Source: an uncultured Ruminiclostridium sp. (lineage in GTDB: Bacteria > Bacillota > Clostridia > Oscillospirales > Ruminococcaceae). Taken from it: a stretch of 64,000 nucleotides of DNA. Under the pieces are notes generated by a model. The model worked only from the letters and a program-made list of their open reading frames with translations. It was not told where the DNA came from and did no database searches. Both the position numbers and the translations under genes were made by a program. The DNA lies in assembly GCA_947623915.1 (NCBI GenBank), contig CANQIB010000006.1:61525-125524 (forward strand), read 5' to 3'. How positions within the stretch are numbered: the stretch's first letter is position 1; each line of letters starts with the position of its first letter. Below, piece by piece: positions 53,851 to 61,802 of this stretch.

Positions 53851-53877
53851 ACCGCCCCGTGCATTTAACGGGGCGGT
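53851..53877. terminator. hairpin after gpmI with a T-run only on the minus strand
   Basis: Ten-base arms ACCGCCCCGT and ACGGGGCGGT. Plus-strand transcripts get no U-tract (CGGCG follows), while minus-strand transcripts would get TTTTTG. Both flanking genes are on the plus strand. Confidence 0.6.
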
Positions 53878-53958
53878 CGGCGTATTGCAAAAAACTCTTG
53901 CATTTTGTCATAAAATATGCGAAAATAGTATAAAGATATTTTCAGAAGGGTGATATTT

Positions 53959-55341
53959 ATGTCCTATAAAAAATACTGTCTTATACTCGCCGCGGGCGAT
54001 GGCAAGCGCATGAAGTCCGACCGACCGAAAGCGCTGGCGAACCTGCTTTTCAAGCCGATGATAGGCTGGGTACTGGACAGTGCCGAGCAGGCGGGAATGG
54101 ATAAGACGGCGGTCGTGGTCGGCAGCAAAAAAGAGCAGTTAGAGGAATACCTCGCGTCGCGCGGGGAATATATGATATACGAGCAGACCGAGCGCAAAGG
54201 CACGGCGCACGCCGTCATGCAGGCGAGGGATTTTTTGAGCAGGGCGGCTAAGGACGGCGCGGACATTTTTGTCTGCTGTGCCGACGCGCCTTTTACCGAC
54301 CGACAGACCATTGAGGATTCCTACGCCGCGCACAAGGCGGCGGGAAACGACGTGACCGTCGTTTCGGCGGTGGTAAGCGAGCCTTACGGCTATGGCAGGA
54401 TAATAAGGGAAAACGGGGCGTTCTCTCAGATAATAGAGGAGAAAGACTGCACCGACGCGCAGCGCGGGATAAACGAGATAAATTCGGGGCTGTACTGGTT
54501 TGAGCCTAAGGCTTTGTCGGAATGTCTGGACAAAATAACCCCCTGTAACGCCGGCGGGGAATACTACCTTACCGACGCCGCCAAGCTGCTGGAGAAGAAA
54601 GGCGCGTACCTTACCGAAAATTCCCGTGTGGCTTTGGGCGCAAACTCCCGCGCACAGCTTGCCGCGCTCGATCTCACGGCAAGGAACGCGGTGCTTGAGC
54701 GGCTGATGGACGACGGCGCGGATATACCCTTATCCGACGGGATAATCATTTCGCCCGACGTCACGGTCGGCAGGGACACCGTTATACTTCCCAACACGAT
54801 AATAAAAGGAAAAACCGTGATAGGAAGCGGCTGTGTTATCGGGCCTAATTCCTATATCGAGGACTGCACCGTTGCAAACGACGTGGTACTGGACAATGTA
54901 CGCGCGGTACAGACGGTAATGGAGGACGGGGTAAAGGCGGGTCCGTTTGTCCATCTCAGACCCGGCACCCATCTGCAAAAGGGCGTTAAGATAGGGGATT
55001 TCGTAGAGGTCAAAAACTCGGATATAGGCGTCAGCACCTGCATAGCGCATTTGACCTATGTCGGTGACAGCGACGTGGGCAAGGACGTGAATTTCGGCTG
55101 CGGCTGCGTCACCGCGAACTATGACGGGATAGAGAAATTCCGCACCGAGATAGGAGATCACGCCTTTATCGGCTGCAACACCAACCTTATCGCACCGGTA
55201 AAAGTGGGGGAGAACGCCTCCACGGCGGCGGGCTCTACCATAACAAAGGACGTTCCGGCGGATTCGCTCGCCGTGGAACGCGGCAGTATGCGTATCGTCG
55301 AGCATTGGGAAAAGAACAGCCGCAGGAAAAGAAAAGCATAG
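53959..55341 (+). CDS. glmU: bifunctional UDP-N-acetylglucosamine pyrophosphorylase / glucosamine-1-phosphate acetyltransferase
   Basis: Makes UDP-GlcNAc for peptidoglycan and surface polymers. 460 residues: the N-terminal nucleotidyltransferase starts CLILAAGDGKRMKSDRPKAL, with ERKGTAHAVMQA and NEINSGLYWF. The C-terminal left-handed beta-helix acetyltransferase contains FVHLRPGTHL, LTYVGDSDVGKDVNFGCG and ANYDG. I start at ATG 53959 (AGAAGGG upstream) rather than a GTG nine bases earlier. TTGCAT at 53898 is a possible -35, but no good -10 lies at the right distance. Confidence 0.96.
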   Translation: MSYKKYCLILAAGDGKRMKSDRPKALANLLFKPMIGWVLDSAEQAGMDKTAVVVGSKKEQLEEYLASRGEYMIYEQTERKGTAHAVMQARDFLSRAAKDGADIFVCCADAPFTDRQTIEDSYAAHKAAGNDVTVVSAVVSEPYGYGRIIRENGAFSQIIEEKDCTDAQRGINEINSGLYWFEPKALSECLDKITPCNAGGEYYLTDAAKLLEKKGAYLTENSRVALGANSRAQLAALDLTARNAVLERLMDDGADIPLSDGIIISPDVTVGRDTVILPNTIIKGKTVIGSGCVIGPNSYIEDCTVANDVVLDNVRAVQTVMEDGVKAGPFVHLRPGTHLQKGVKIGDFVEVKNSDIGVSTCIAHLTYVGDSDVGKDVNFGCGCVTANYDGIEKFRTEIGDHAFIGCNTNLIAPVKVGENASTAAGSTITKDVPADSLAVERGSMRIVEHWEKNSRRKRKA

Positions 55342-55354
55342 GACGGTTTGAAAC

Positions 55355-56404
55355 ATGAACGAGCTTACCATGACCGTTGTCACCGTGGCGATAATAGCGG
55401 CGATACCGCTGCTGATATTCCTGATAGGCTTGGCGACCGCCGCAGTAATGTACGAAAGCATTTTCGGAAAGCGGTACGAGATATACGAAACTCCGCTGCT
55501 CCCCGACGCCAACGACTATCCCGACCTGCTCAGCGAGCCGGTGACATTCCCCTCGGATAAGAAATATAAATATACCGGCTGCTATTATTATGATAGAAAT
55601 TACAAAGAGTATAAAGGATTGATAATAGTTTCGCACGGGATATTTGACGGACATCTCAGCTATCTGCCGGAGATAGCGTATTTTGCGTCGCGCGGGTACA
55701 AGGTGTTCGGATACGACAACACCGGCTGTCATCTGAGCGGCGGCAAAAACATAAGGGGGCTGCCGCAGTCGGTCATCGACCTTAACAACGCGCTTTCCTA
55801 CATAAAAACGCAAACCGAGCTGCCGCTGCTGCTGTTCGGTCACAGTTGGGGAGGATATGCCGTGTCGGCGGTAAGCTGCTGCTGCGATTGCGATATAAAG
55901 GGCATTTTCGTCCAAAGCGGATTTAACCGCAGCATAGATATGCTTATCGAGGAGGGCACGCGCATGGTAGGCAGCGCGGTAAAGGCATTCGCGGTGTACA
56001 TAAAGATGTACGAGAGCCTGAAGTTCGGCAGCCGCGCCAAGCTGACCGCCGCGCAGGGCGCGCAGGCGGCGACGGCTCGCGGCACAAAAATGATGATTAT
56101 GCACAGCACGGACGATGAAACGATAAGCCTGAAAAACAGCGTATTTTCCAACGTCACCAAAAACGACAATATAACTTTTGTCGCGGTAAAGAACAAAGGT
56201 CACAACTCCCTGTGCAGCGACGCGGCGATAAAATACCGCCGTAAGCTGGAGGACAGATTTATCGAAGAATACCACGGGCGCGGCACGCGCCGCCAAAGAG
56301 TGATGTTCTACGCGGAACATGGCGATAAAAAGCGGTATCATGAATTGGACGGCGGACTTATCAGCATGGCGGCGGATTTCTTTGACTCCGCCTGCGCAAA
56401 ATGA
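55355..56404 (+). CDS. alpha/beta hydrolase, membrane-anchored
   Basis: A 349-residue hydrolase. Residues about 8-30 are a hydrophobic anchor. The hydrolase fold follows: VFGYDNTGCHLSGG, the nucleophile S164 in FGHSWGGYA, the acid in HSTDDET, and the His in NKGHNSL. The enzyme probably acts on a lipid or ester at the membrane; substrate unknown. It lies 13 bp after glmU and may be cotranscribed. Confidence 0.82.
   Translation: MNELTMTVVTVAIIAAIPLLIFLIGLATAAVMYESIFGKRYEIYETPLLPDANDYPDLLSEPVTFPSDKKYKYTGCYYYDRNYKEYKGLIIVSHGIFDGHLSYLPEIAYFASRGYKVFGYDNTGCHLSGGKNIRGLPQSVIDLNNALSYIKTQTELPLLLFGHSWGGYAVSAVSCCCDCDIKGIFVQSGFNRSIDMLIEEGTRMVGSAVKAFAVYIKMYESLKFGSRAKLTAAQGAQAATARGTKMMIMHSTDDETISLKNSVFSNVTKNDNITFVAVKNKGHNSLCSDAAIKYRRKLEDRFIEEYHGRGTRRQRVMFYAEHGDKKRYHELDGGLISMAADFFDSACAK
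56304..56319. promoter_or_regulatory. degenerate parS-like 16-mer inside the hydrolase gene
   Basis: TGTTCTACGCGGAACA keeps the outer TGTTC and GAACA arms of the three parS-like sites at 5-11 kb but differs inside. It could be a weak ParB site or chance. Confidence 0.25.
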
Positions 56405-56412
56405 ATATTATT

Positions 56413-56433
56413 CCCCTCGCCATAGGCGAGGGG
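56413..56433 (+). terminator. hairpin after the hydrolase gene (copy 1 of 2)
   Basis: Arms CCCCTCGCC and GGCGAGGGG around ATA, followed by a weak T-rich stretch. The same 21 bases recur at 57223-57243. Confidence 0.65.
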
Positions 56434-56474
56434 GATATTTGTAATAAATACACAAAAAGAACTCGTTAATTTCG

Positions 56475-56498
56475 TATAAAATCAATATTGATTTTATA
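56475..56498. promoter_or_regulatory. 24-bp perfect palindrome over the -35 of the secreted-protein promoter
   Basis: AT-rich perfect palindrome centred on CAATATTG, with TTGATT of the -35 box inside it. Its placement is that of a repressor operator. The regulator is unknown. Confidence 0.6.
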
Positions 56499-56516
56499 AA
56501 ATATAAGGAATATAAT
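56488..56516 (+). promoter_or_regulatory. promoter of the secreted-protein gene
   Basis: TTGATT (56488-56493), 17-bp spacer, TATAAT (56511-56516). It predicts a long 5' UTR of about 130 nt before the start at 56656. Confidence 0.65.
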
Positions 56517-56655
56517 GAATATAGAAAAAAGGAATAGCACCAATATTATGCAAAAATCACATCATCTAATTTGCCACTCAACAACGCTTTTTGTCCGGAC
56601 GAACTTTCCGGCATTATAAACAACCAAACGACCAAGCAACCAAGGAGGTAATAAC

Positions 56656-57198
56656 ATGAAAAAGTCAGCAAAAATTTTAACAGCAGTCGCATCAGCCGCG
56701 GTCATCGCAGCCGCCGTGACCGCCACCGTAGTTGTGACCTCGGCAGACGACGGACTGACCGAGCAGGAAAAGATACAAGCCGTTCATAAGGAGCTGAACG
56801 CGCCTTATGAGCTGCAAAGCGGAAAGTATTACTACAACGGCGATAAGGACTCCGGCACCTATTTTGAAGTAAGCGACGGAGGACATATACAATGCGTTAT
56901 CGAGGACTACGAAAAAATAAAGCCCGTCGTCGCGCAGTTTGTTACTCCGGAAAATACGGGGCTTACCGGCGAGGAATACGAGCATACGCTGAAAAGCAAC
57001 GCTTATGTATTTGCCGATCTGGGCGCAACGACCTATGCCGTTAAATGTATCGACTTGGGCGAAGGCATGACGGTAAAGATAATGCTGGAAGCCGAGCCGT
57101 ATTCCAACTATGAGCCGGCAGGCTCAGGCTTGTATATCAGCTATATCGACGAAAAAACGCTGGAAGGCGCTTTCGGTATGCGGTATATATTGGCATGA
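56656..57198 (+). CDS. orphan secreted or membrane-anchored protein
   Basis: A 180-residue protein I do not recognise. Residues 1-32 are a Lys-start hydrophobic signal peptide or anchor without a lipobox cysteine. The mature part begins DDGLTEQEKIQAVHKEL, then SGKYYYNGDKDSGTYFEVSDGGHIQ, which suggests a beta-rich fold. No catalytic motif is visible. AAGGAGG precedes the ATG. Monocistronic, with its own palindrome-covered promoter, a long leader, and an identical hairpin on each side. Confidence 0.75.
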   Translation: MKKSAKILTAVASAAVIAAAVTATVVVTSADDGLTEQEKIQAVHKELNAPYELQSGKYYYNGDKDSGTYFEVSDGGHIQCVIEDYEKIKPVVAQFVTPENTGLTGEEYEHTLKSNAYVFADLGATTYAVKCIDLGEGMTVKIMLEAEPYSNYEPAGSGLYISYIDEKTLEGAFGMRYILA

Positions 57199-57222
57199 CG
57201 AACGTAAACTTAAATAAACCAT

Positions 57223-57243
57223 CCCCTCGCCATAGGCGAGGGG
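57223..57243 (+). terminator. hairpin after the secreted-protein gene (copy 2 of 2)
   Basis: Same 21 bases as at 56413-56433, followed by ATATTTTA. Confidence 0.65.
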
Positions 57244-57302
57244 ATATTTTATGCTTTGTGACCCCGCGTTTGTAAAAATTTTAATAATTTTGCTGTTTTG
57301 TG

Positions 57303-57331
57303 TTGAACAAAAGCAAAAAATATGGTATAGT
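57303..57331 (+). promoter_or_regulatory. promoter of the alpha-galactosidase operon
   Basis: TTGAAC (57303-57308), 17-bp spacer, TATAGT (57326-57331), 65 bp before the GH36 gene. Confidence 0.65.
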
Positions 57332-57396
57332 TAAGTATATGGGCGAAAAATTCGCCAACCGAGTTAAAATATCGGAAAACTAAGGACGGATATGAT

Positions 57397-59592
57397 ATGT
57401 CGATAATTTACGATGAGAAAAAACGTGTATTTAAACTGGATACCGCAAATTCAAGCTATGCTTTCCATGTGACCGAGGGAGGCAGGCTGCTGCATTTATA
57501 TTACGGCGGCAGGATACCCGAAACGGACTTGACCTACCTGCTGAGGATACCCGACGACGCGCCGTTTATCCCAAGCGACCACGACGCGATGGGGCCGCTC
57601 AGCTATGACTGCGCGCCGCTGGAATTTCCCACCTCCGGCGTGGCGGATTTCCGAGAGCCGTGCTTTCAGATAACCGACAAAAACGGTATGTCCGCCTGCG
57701 AGTGCGTATATACCGGTAGATACGAGATAATAAAGGACAAGCCCAAGCTGGCGGGATTGCCCGCGACCTATTCCGTCGACGGGGACGCCCAGACGCTGGA
57801 GCTTTACTGCCATGACCCCGCTAACGGCATGGAGATAGTGCTGCAATACGGAGTGTTTGAATATTGCGACGTTATCACCCGCTCGGTAAGGGTGAAAAAC
57901 GGCGGCGGCGACCCGATACAGCTAAGACGGCTGCTGTCCTGCTGTGTGGAGCTGGACAGCATGGATTACGATATGATAACTCTTTACGGAACGTGGGCGA
58001 GAGAACGCCATGTTCAGCGTTTCCCCCTGAGATTTGGTAAGCAGTCGGTGGATTCCAACCGAGGAAGCACCAGCCACGCGCATAATAATTTTATCGCCGT
58101 ATGCGGTCATGACGCGACGGAGGAGCACGGCGAATCCTACGGCTTCGCGCTGTGTTATTCCGGCTCTTTTCTTGCGATGGCGGAAGTGGGACAGTACGAA
58201 AAGACCCGCGTGGTAATGGGCATAAACCCCTATGATTTTTGCTGGTATCTTGAGCCTGGCGAGAGCTTTCAGGCGCCGGAGGTCATAATGACCTATTCCG
58301 GCACGGGTATCGGTCAAATGTCGAGAAATCTGCACGACGTTATGCGCCGCAACCTTATCCGCGGCAAATGGAAGGATAAACGCCGCCCGATACTTATAAA
58401 CAACTGGGAGGCTACCTATTTCGATTTTGACTCCGACAAGCTGATAGAGATAGCCAAGGAGGCAAAAAAAGCCGGTATAGAAATGCTGGTAATGGACGAC
58501 GGCTGGTTCGGCCACAGAAACGACGACAAAAGCTCCCTCGGCGACTGGTTCGTCAACGAAAACAAGATAAAGGGCGGACTTAAAAAGCTGGTGGACGAGG
58601 TCAACCGCATCGGGCTGAAATTCGGTATCTGGTTCGAGCCGGAGATGATAAGTCCCGACAGCGAGCTGTACCGCGAACACCCCGACTGGTGTTTGCATAT
58701 ACCCGACAGACACCGCACGCTTGTGCGCAGTCAGCTTGTGCTGGACTTCTCCCGCAAGGAGATAAGGGACTATATTTACGGGCGGATAAAGGCGGTGCTT
58801 TCCTCCGCCAACATAGAATATGTCAAGTGGGATATGAACCGTCAGCTTTCCGAGGTGGGAAACGAGATATTCCCGCCCGAAAGACAGCGTGAGATATGGC
58901 ACAGATATGTGCTGGGCGTATACGAAATGCAGGAAAGACTGCTTACCGATTTTCCCGACCTGCTGTTGGAAAACTGCGCGGGCGGCGGCTCCCGCTTTGA
59001 CGCGGGAATGCTGTATTATTCGCCGCAGATATGGACAAGCGACGACACAGACGCGATAGAGCGGCTTAAAATACAGCACGGTACTTCGCTGTGCTATCCC
59101 TGCTCCTGCTTCGGCTCGCACGTTTCGGCAAGCCCCAACCATTGCGTAGGCAGGATAACCCCGTTTGAAACAAGAGGTCACGTCGCGCTGCCCGGAACCT
59201 TCGGCTATGAGCTGGACGTCACCAAGCTGTCCGACGAGGATAAGAACGCGATAAAGGGACAGATAGCGGAATTTGAAAAATACAACCCGTTGGTAAGGAA
59301 CGGCGACTATTACCGTATCGGCGACCCGTTTGCCAACGACAGATACGACGCGTGGGAATTTGTCGCAAAGGATAAAAGCGAGGCGCTGCTGGAATATGTT
59401 CAGGTGCTGAAAGAACCAAGCGTATTTTTACAGCGCGTGCGGCTCAAAGGGCTGCAAAAGGGCTGCTTTTACCGCTGCGAGCAAAACGGCAGAACATATT
59501 CCGCCGAGGCTCTTATGAACAGCGGCTTTGATATACCGTCGCTGTGGGGAGATTTCAGGTCGTATATCGCGTATTTTACAAAGGTAAAATAA
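57397..59592 (+). CDS. alpha-galactosidase, GH36
   Basis: A 731-residue GH36 enzyme that removes alpha-1,6-galactose from raffinose-family sugars or galactomannan. N-terminal beta-sandwich (about 1-300), then the catalytic barrel: VMDDGWFG, nucleophile D479 in KWDMNRQ, LLENCAGGGSRFD, and acid/base D549 in TSDDTDAIERL. No signal peptide, so it acts in the cytoplasm on imported oligosaccharides. First gene of a four-gene operon with a WYL regulator. Confidence 0.96.
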   Translation: MSIIYDEKKRVFKLDTANSSYAFHVTEGGRLLHLYYGGRIPETDLTYLLRIPDDAPFIPSDHDAMGPLSYDCAPLEFPTSGVADFREPCFQITDKNGMSACECVYTGRYEIIKDKPKLAGLPATYSVDGDAQTLELYCHDPANGMEIVLQYGVFEYCDVITRSVRVKNGGGDPIQLRRLLSCCVELDSMDYDMITLYGTWARERHVQRFPLRFGKQSVDSNRGSTSHAHNNFIAVCGHDATEEHGESYGFALCYSGSFLAMAEVGQYEKTRVVMGINPYDFCWYLEPGESFQAPEVIMTYSGTGIGQMSRNLHDVMRRNLIRGKWKDKRRPILINNWEATYFDFDSDKLIEIAKEAKKAGIEMLVMDDGWFGHRNDDKSSLGDWFVNENKIKGGLKKLVDEVNRIGLKFGIWFEPEMISPDSELYREHPDWCLHIPDRHRTLVRSQLVLDFSRKEIRDYIYGRIKAVLSSANIEYVKWDMNRQLSEVGNEIFPPERQREIWHRYVLGVYEMQERLLTDFPDLLLENCAGGGSRFDAGMLYYSPQIWTSDDTDAIERLKIQHGTSLCYPCSCFGSHVSASPNHCVGRITPFETRGHVALPGTFGYELDVTKLSDEDKNAIKGQIAEFEKYNPLVRNGDYYRIGDPFANDRYDAWEFVAKDKSEALLEYVQVLKEPSVFLQRVRLKGLQKGCFYRCEQNGRTYSAEALMNSGFDIPSLWGDFRSYIAYFTKVK

Positions 59593-59603
59593 AAGGAGGA
59601 TAT

Positions 59604-60587
59604 ATGCCCCGTTCCGCAAATCAGAAGATGAAGCTGCTGTATCTGGCGGATATTTTCCGCCGCGAGAGCGACGAGCAGCACCCCCTGTCCGTAAAGGACA
59701 TCATATCGCGCCTTGCCGAGCTGGGCATAGAGGCGGAGAGAAAGACCGTATACTCCGACGTCGAGGCGTTGGAGCTGTACGGCATGGACATCTGTCGCGC
59801 CGGCGGTTCTTCCTCCACGGGATATTATCTGGGAGAGGGAGATTTTCAGCTTGCGGAATTGCAGCTCCTTGCCGACGCGGTGGCTTGCTCGAAATTCATC
59901 ACCGAGAAAAAGTCGGTAGAGCTGATAAAAAAGATAGAAAAGCTGACCAGCGGCTATCAGGCGAGAGCGCTGGACAGAACGGTCATCGTCGCAAACCGTG
60001 TAAAGACGATAAACGAGCGCATATATTATAACATACAGACCTTGCACGAGGCGATACAACAGGGGGTAAGGATCAGTTTTCTTTACTTCGGCTATGACAT
60101 GAGCAAGAAAAAGCGCTACCGCTCCGACGGGGCAAGATATGAAATGTCCCCCTACACTTTAGCGTGGGAGGACGAAAACTATTACTGCGTCGGTTGGTAC
60201 GGAAAATACGGCAAGATAAGCAATTTCAGAGTCGACCGCATGGAGGATATACGGCTTACCGAGCAGCCCGCCGAAAAGCCGGACAGCGGCTTCAGCATAA
60301 CCGATTACAGCCGCAGGGTGTTCGGAATGTTTTCCGGCGATATGGTCAAAGCCGATATAAAATTCGACAGCTCTCTGGTAAGCGTCGTGATGGATAAATT
60401 CGGCTCGGATATACGGATAAAAAAGCTGGACGCGGACAGCTTTCACATAACGGTGGACGTAAACGTCAGCCCTACGTTTTTCAGCTGGCTGTTCCAGTTT
60501 AAAGGCAAGGCGCTCATACTCGGTCCGGAAAGCCTGAAAGAGCGGTACCGCGAGCATATCACGGAAGTTTTGTCCGCTATGGAATAA
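59604..60587 (+). CDS. WYL-domain transcriptional regulator
   Basis: A 327-residue regulator. The N-terminal winged helix-turn-helix (about 8-65: LYLADIFRRESDEQHPLSVKDIISRLAELGIEA is split here into LYLADIFRRES and SVKDIISRL) is followed by a WYL ligand-binding domain (about 135-215, with YTLAWEDENYYCVGWYGKYG) and its C-terminal WCX extension. WYL domains bind nucleic-acid or nucleotide ligands in several defence regulators; others control sugar use. It lies 11 bp after the alpha-galactosidase gene and before the DUF3810 gene. AAAGGAGG precedes the ATG. Confidence 0.9.
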   Translation: MPRSANQKMKLLYLADIFRRESDEQHPLSVKDIISRLAELGIEAERKTVYSDVEALELYGMDICRAGGSSSTGYYLGEGDFQLAELQLLADAVACSKFITEKKSVELIKKIEKLTSGYQARALDRTVIVANRVKTINERIYYNIQTLHEAIQQGVRISFLYFGYDMSKKKRYRSDGARYEMSPYTLAWEDENYYCVGWYGKYGKISNFRVDRMEDIRLTEQPAEKPDSGFSITDYSRRVFGMFSGDMVKADIKFDSSLVSVVMDKFGSDIRIKKLDADSFHITVDVNVSPTFFSWLFQFKGKALILGPESLKERYREHITEVLSAME

Positions 60588-60608
60588 ATCAAGAGTAAGG
60601 AATAAAAA

Positions 60609-61784
60609 ATGCGAGGATATTACGGTAAAAAAAGGTATAAAGGCAGAAGCAGGGCGTGGTCGTCCCCGAAGAAAAGAAACGGCAGAGGGATAAAAGCGGC
60701 GTTTATCGTTACGGCGGCGCTTATCCTGCTGTCGGTAGGTGCAAGCCTGCTGGCAAGGCACGTTGACGGCTTTGCGGAATGGTACGCGTCCTCCGTCTAC
60801 CCGATAATAGTCAATACGGTGGGGCGGCTGTTCGGGCTATTTCCGTTCGCGGCGGGAGAGTGGCTGCTTTATATCGCCGTCGCCGCGGCGCTGTTCCTGA
60901 TAGTTTTTGCGATAGTAAAGATAGTAAGAAACCCCTCGGAGCGCAAGCTGTACATTTTGCGCACCGTGTCGGGAGCGCTTTGCACCGCGTCGGTCATCAT
61001 GACGCTGTTTACGCTGAACTGCGGCGTGAATTATTTCCGCGACCCGTTTTCCGAAAAAAGCGGACTTCCCACGGGTGAAAAATATACCGCACAGGAGCTT
61101 GCCGACCTTTGCGTTTATCTTGTGCAGGGCGCAAACACCTACGCCGACAGGGTAAACACGAACGGCGAGGTACTTACCGCGGGGGAGGAGGACCTTGCGG
61201 CGGACTGCATAAAGGCGATGGAGCGCTTGGGCGGAAGATACGATTCTTTGGCGGGATTTTACCCCGCGGCAAAGGGCGTCGCGTTCTCGGAGTTTATGAA
61301 CATGACGCGGATACTCGGCATATACGACCCGTTCACCGTGGAGGCAAATTACAATATGCTCAGTCCGTATTTTGCGCGGCCGCTCACGATATGCCACGAG
61401 CTTTCTCATCTTAAAGGCTTTATGCGCGAGGACGAGGCTAATTTCATAGCTTATCTCGCGTGTCGGGACAGCGGCAACGACATACTTTGCTACAGCGCTT
61501 ATACCGACGCTTTACTGTATGCGCTTAATGCGTTCCGCACGGTGGCGTCGGACGAGGTATACGCACAGCTCTACTCATATATCAGTCCGCAGGTCAAGGC
61601 GGAATTTGCCGCGAACAACGAGTTTTGGAAGAAGTACGAAACGCCGGTAGCGGATATCGCCGAGGAGGTAAACAACGGCTATCTTATCTCTCAGGGGCAG
61701 ACCGACGGCACACATTCATACGGCAGATTTGTGGATCTGATGATATACGATTATAAAATGAATATAGCGGTACAGAGCAGATAA
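60609..61784 (+). CDS. DUF3810 membrane protein with HExxH motif
   Basis: A 391-residue protein of the DUF3810 family. The basic start (residues 1-27) precedes three hydrophobic segments, near 29-48, 72-103 and 113-140. The outer part contains H263-E264-L-S-H267 in CHELSHLKGF, with EDEANFIAYLAC just after, the arrangement of a gluzincin-type metalloprotease with a downstream Glu. No substrate is known. It lies 21 bp after the WYL gene and 18 bp before the ADP-ribosylglycohydrolase-like gene. Confidence 0.85.
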   Translation: MRGYYGKKRYKGRSRAWSSPKKRNGRGIKAAFIVTAALILLSVGASLLARHVDGFAEWYASSVYPIIVNTVGRLFGLFPFAAGEWLLYIAVAAALFLIVFAIVKIVRNPSERKLYILRTVSGALCTASVIMTLFTLNCGVNYFRDPFSEKSGLPTGEKYTAQELADLCVYLVQGANTYADRVNTNGEVLTAGEEDLAADCIKAMERLGGRYDSLAGFYPAAKGVAFSEFMNMTRILGIYDPFTVEANYNMLSPYFARPLTICHELSHLKGFMREDEANFIAYLACRDSGNDILCYSAYTDALLYALNAFRTVASDEVYAQLYSYISPQVKAEFAANNEFWKKYETPVADIAEEVNNGYLISQGQTDGTHSYGRFVDLMIYDYKMNIAVQSR

Positions 61785-61802
61785 AAAAGGAAGGTAAGAT
61801 CT

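Noticed and set aside
57922..59181. Long antisense open frames inside the alpha-galactosidase gene, and similar ones in glgP (44679-45935) and gyrA (3680-4714)
   Set aside because: The sense frames carry complete catalytic motifs. Few stop codons on the opposite strand follow from the codon usage. No ribosome-binding site or promoter was seen for them.
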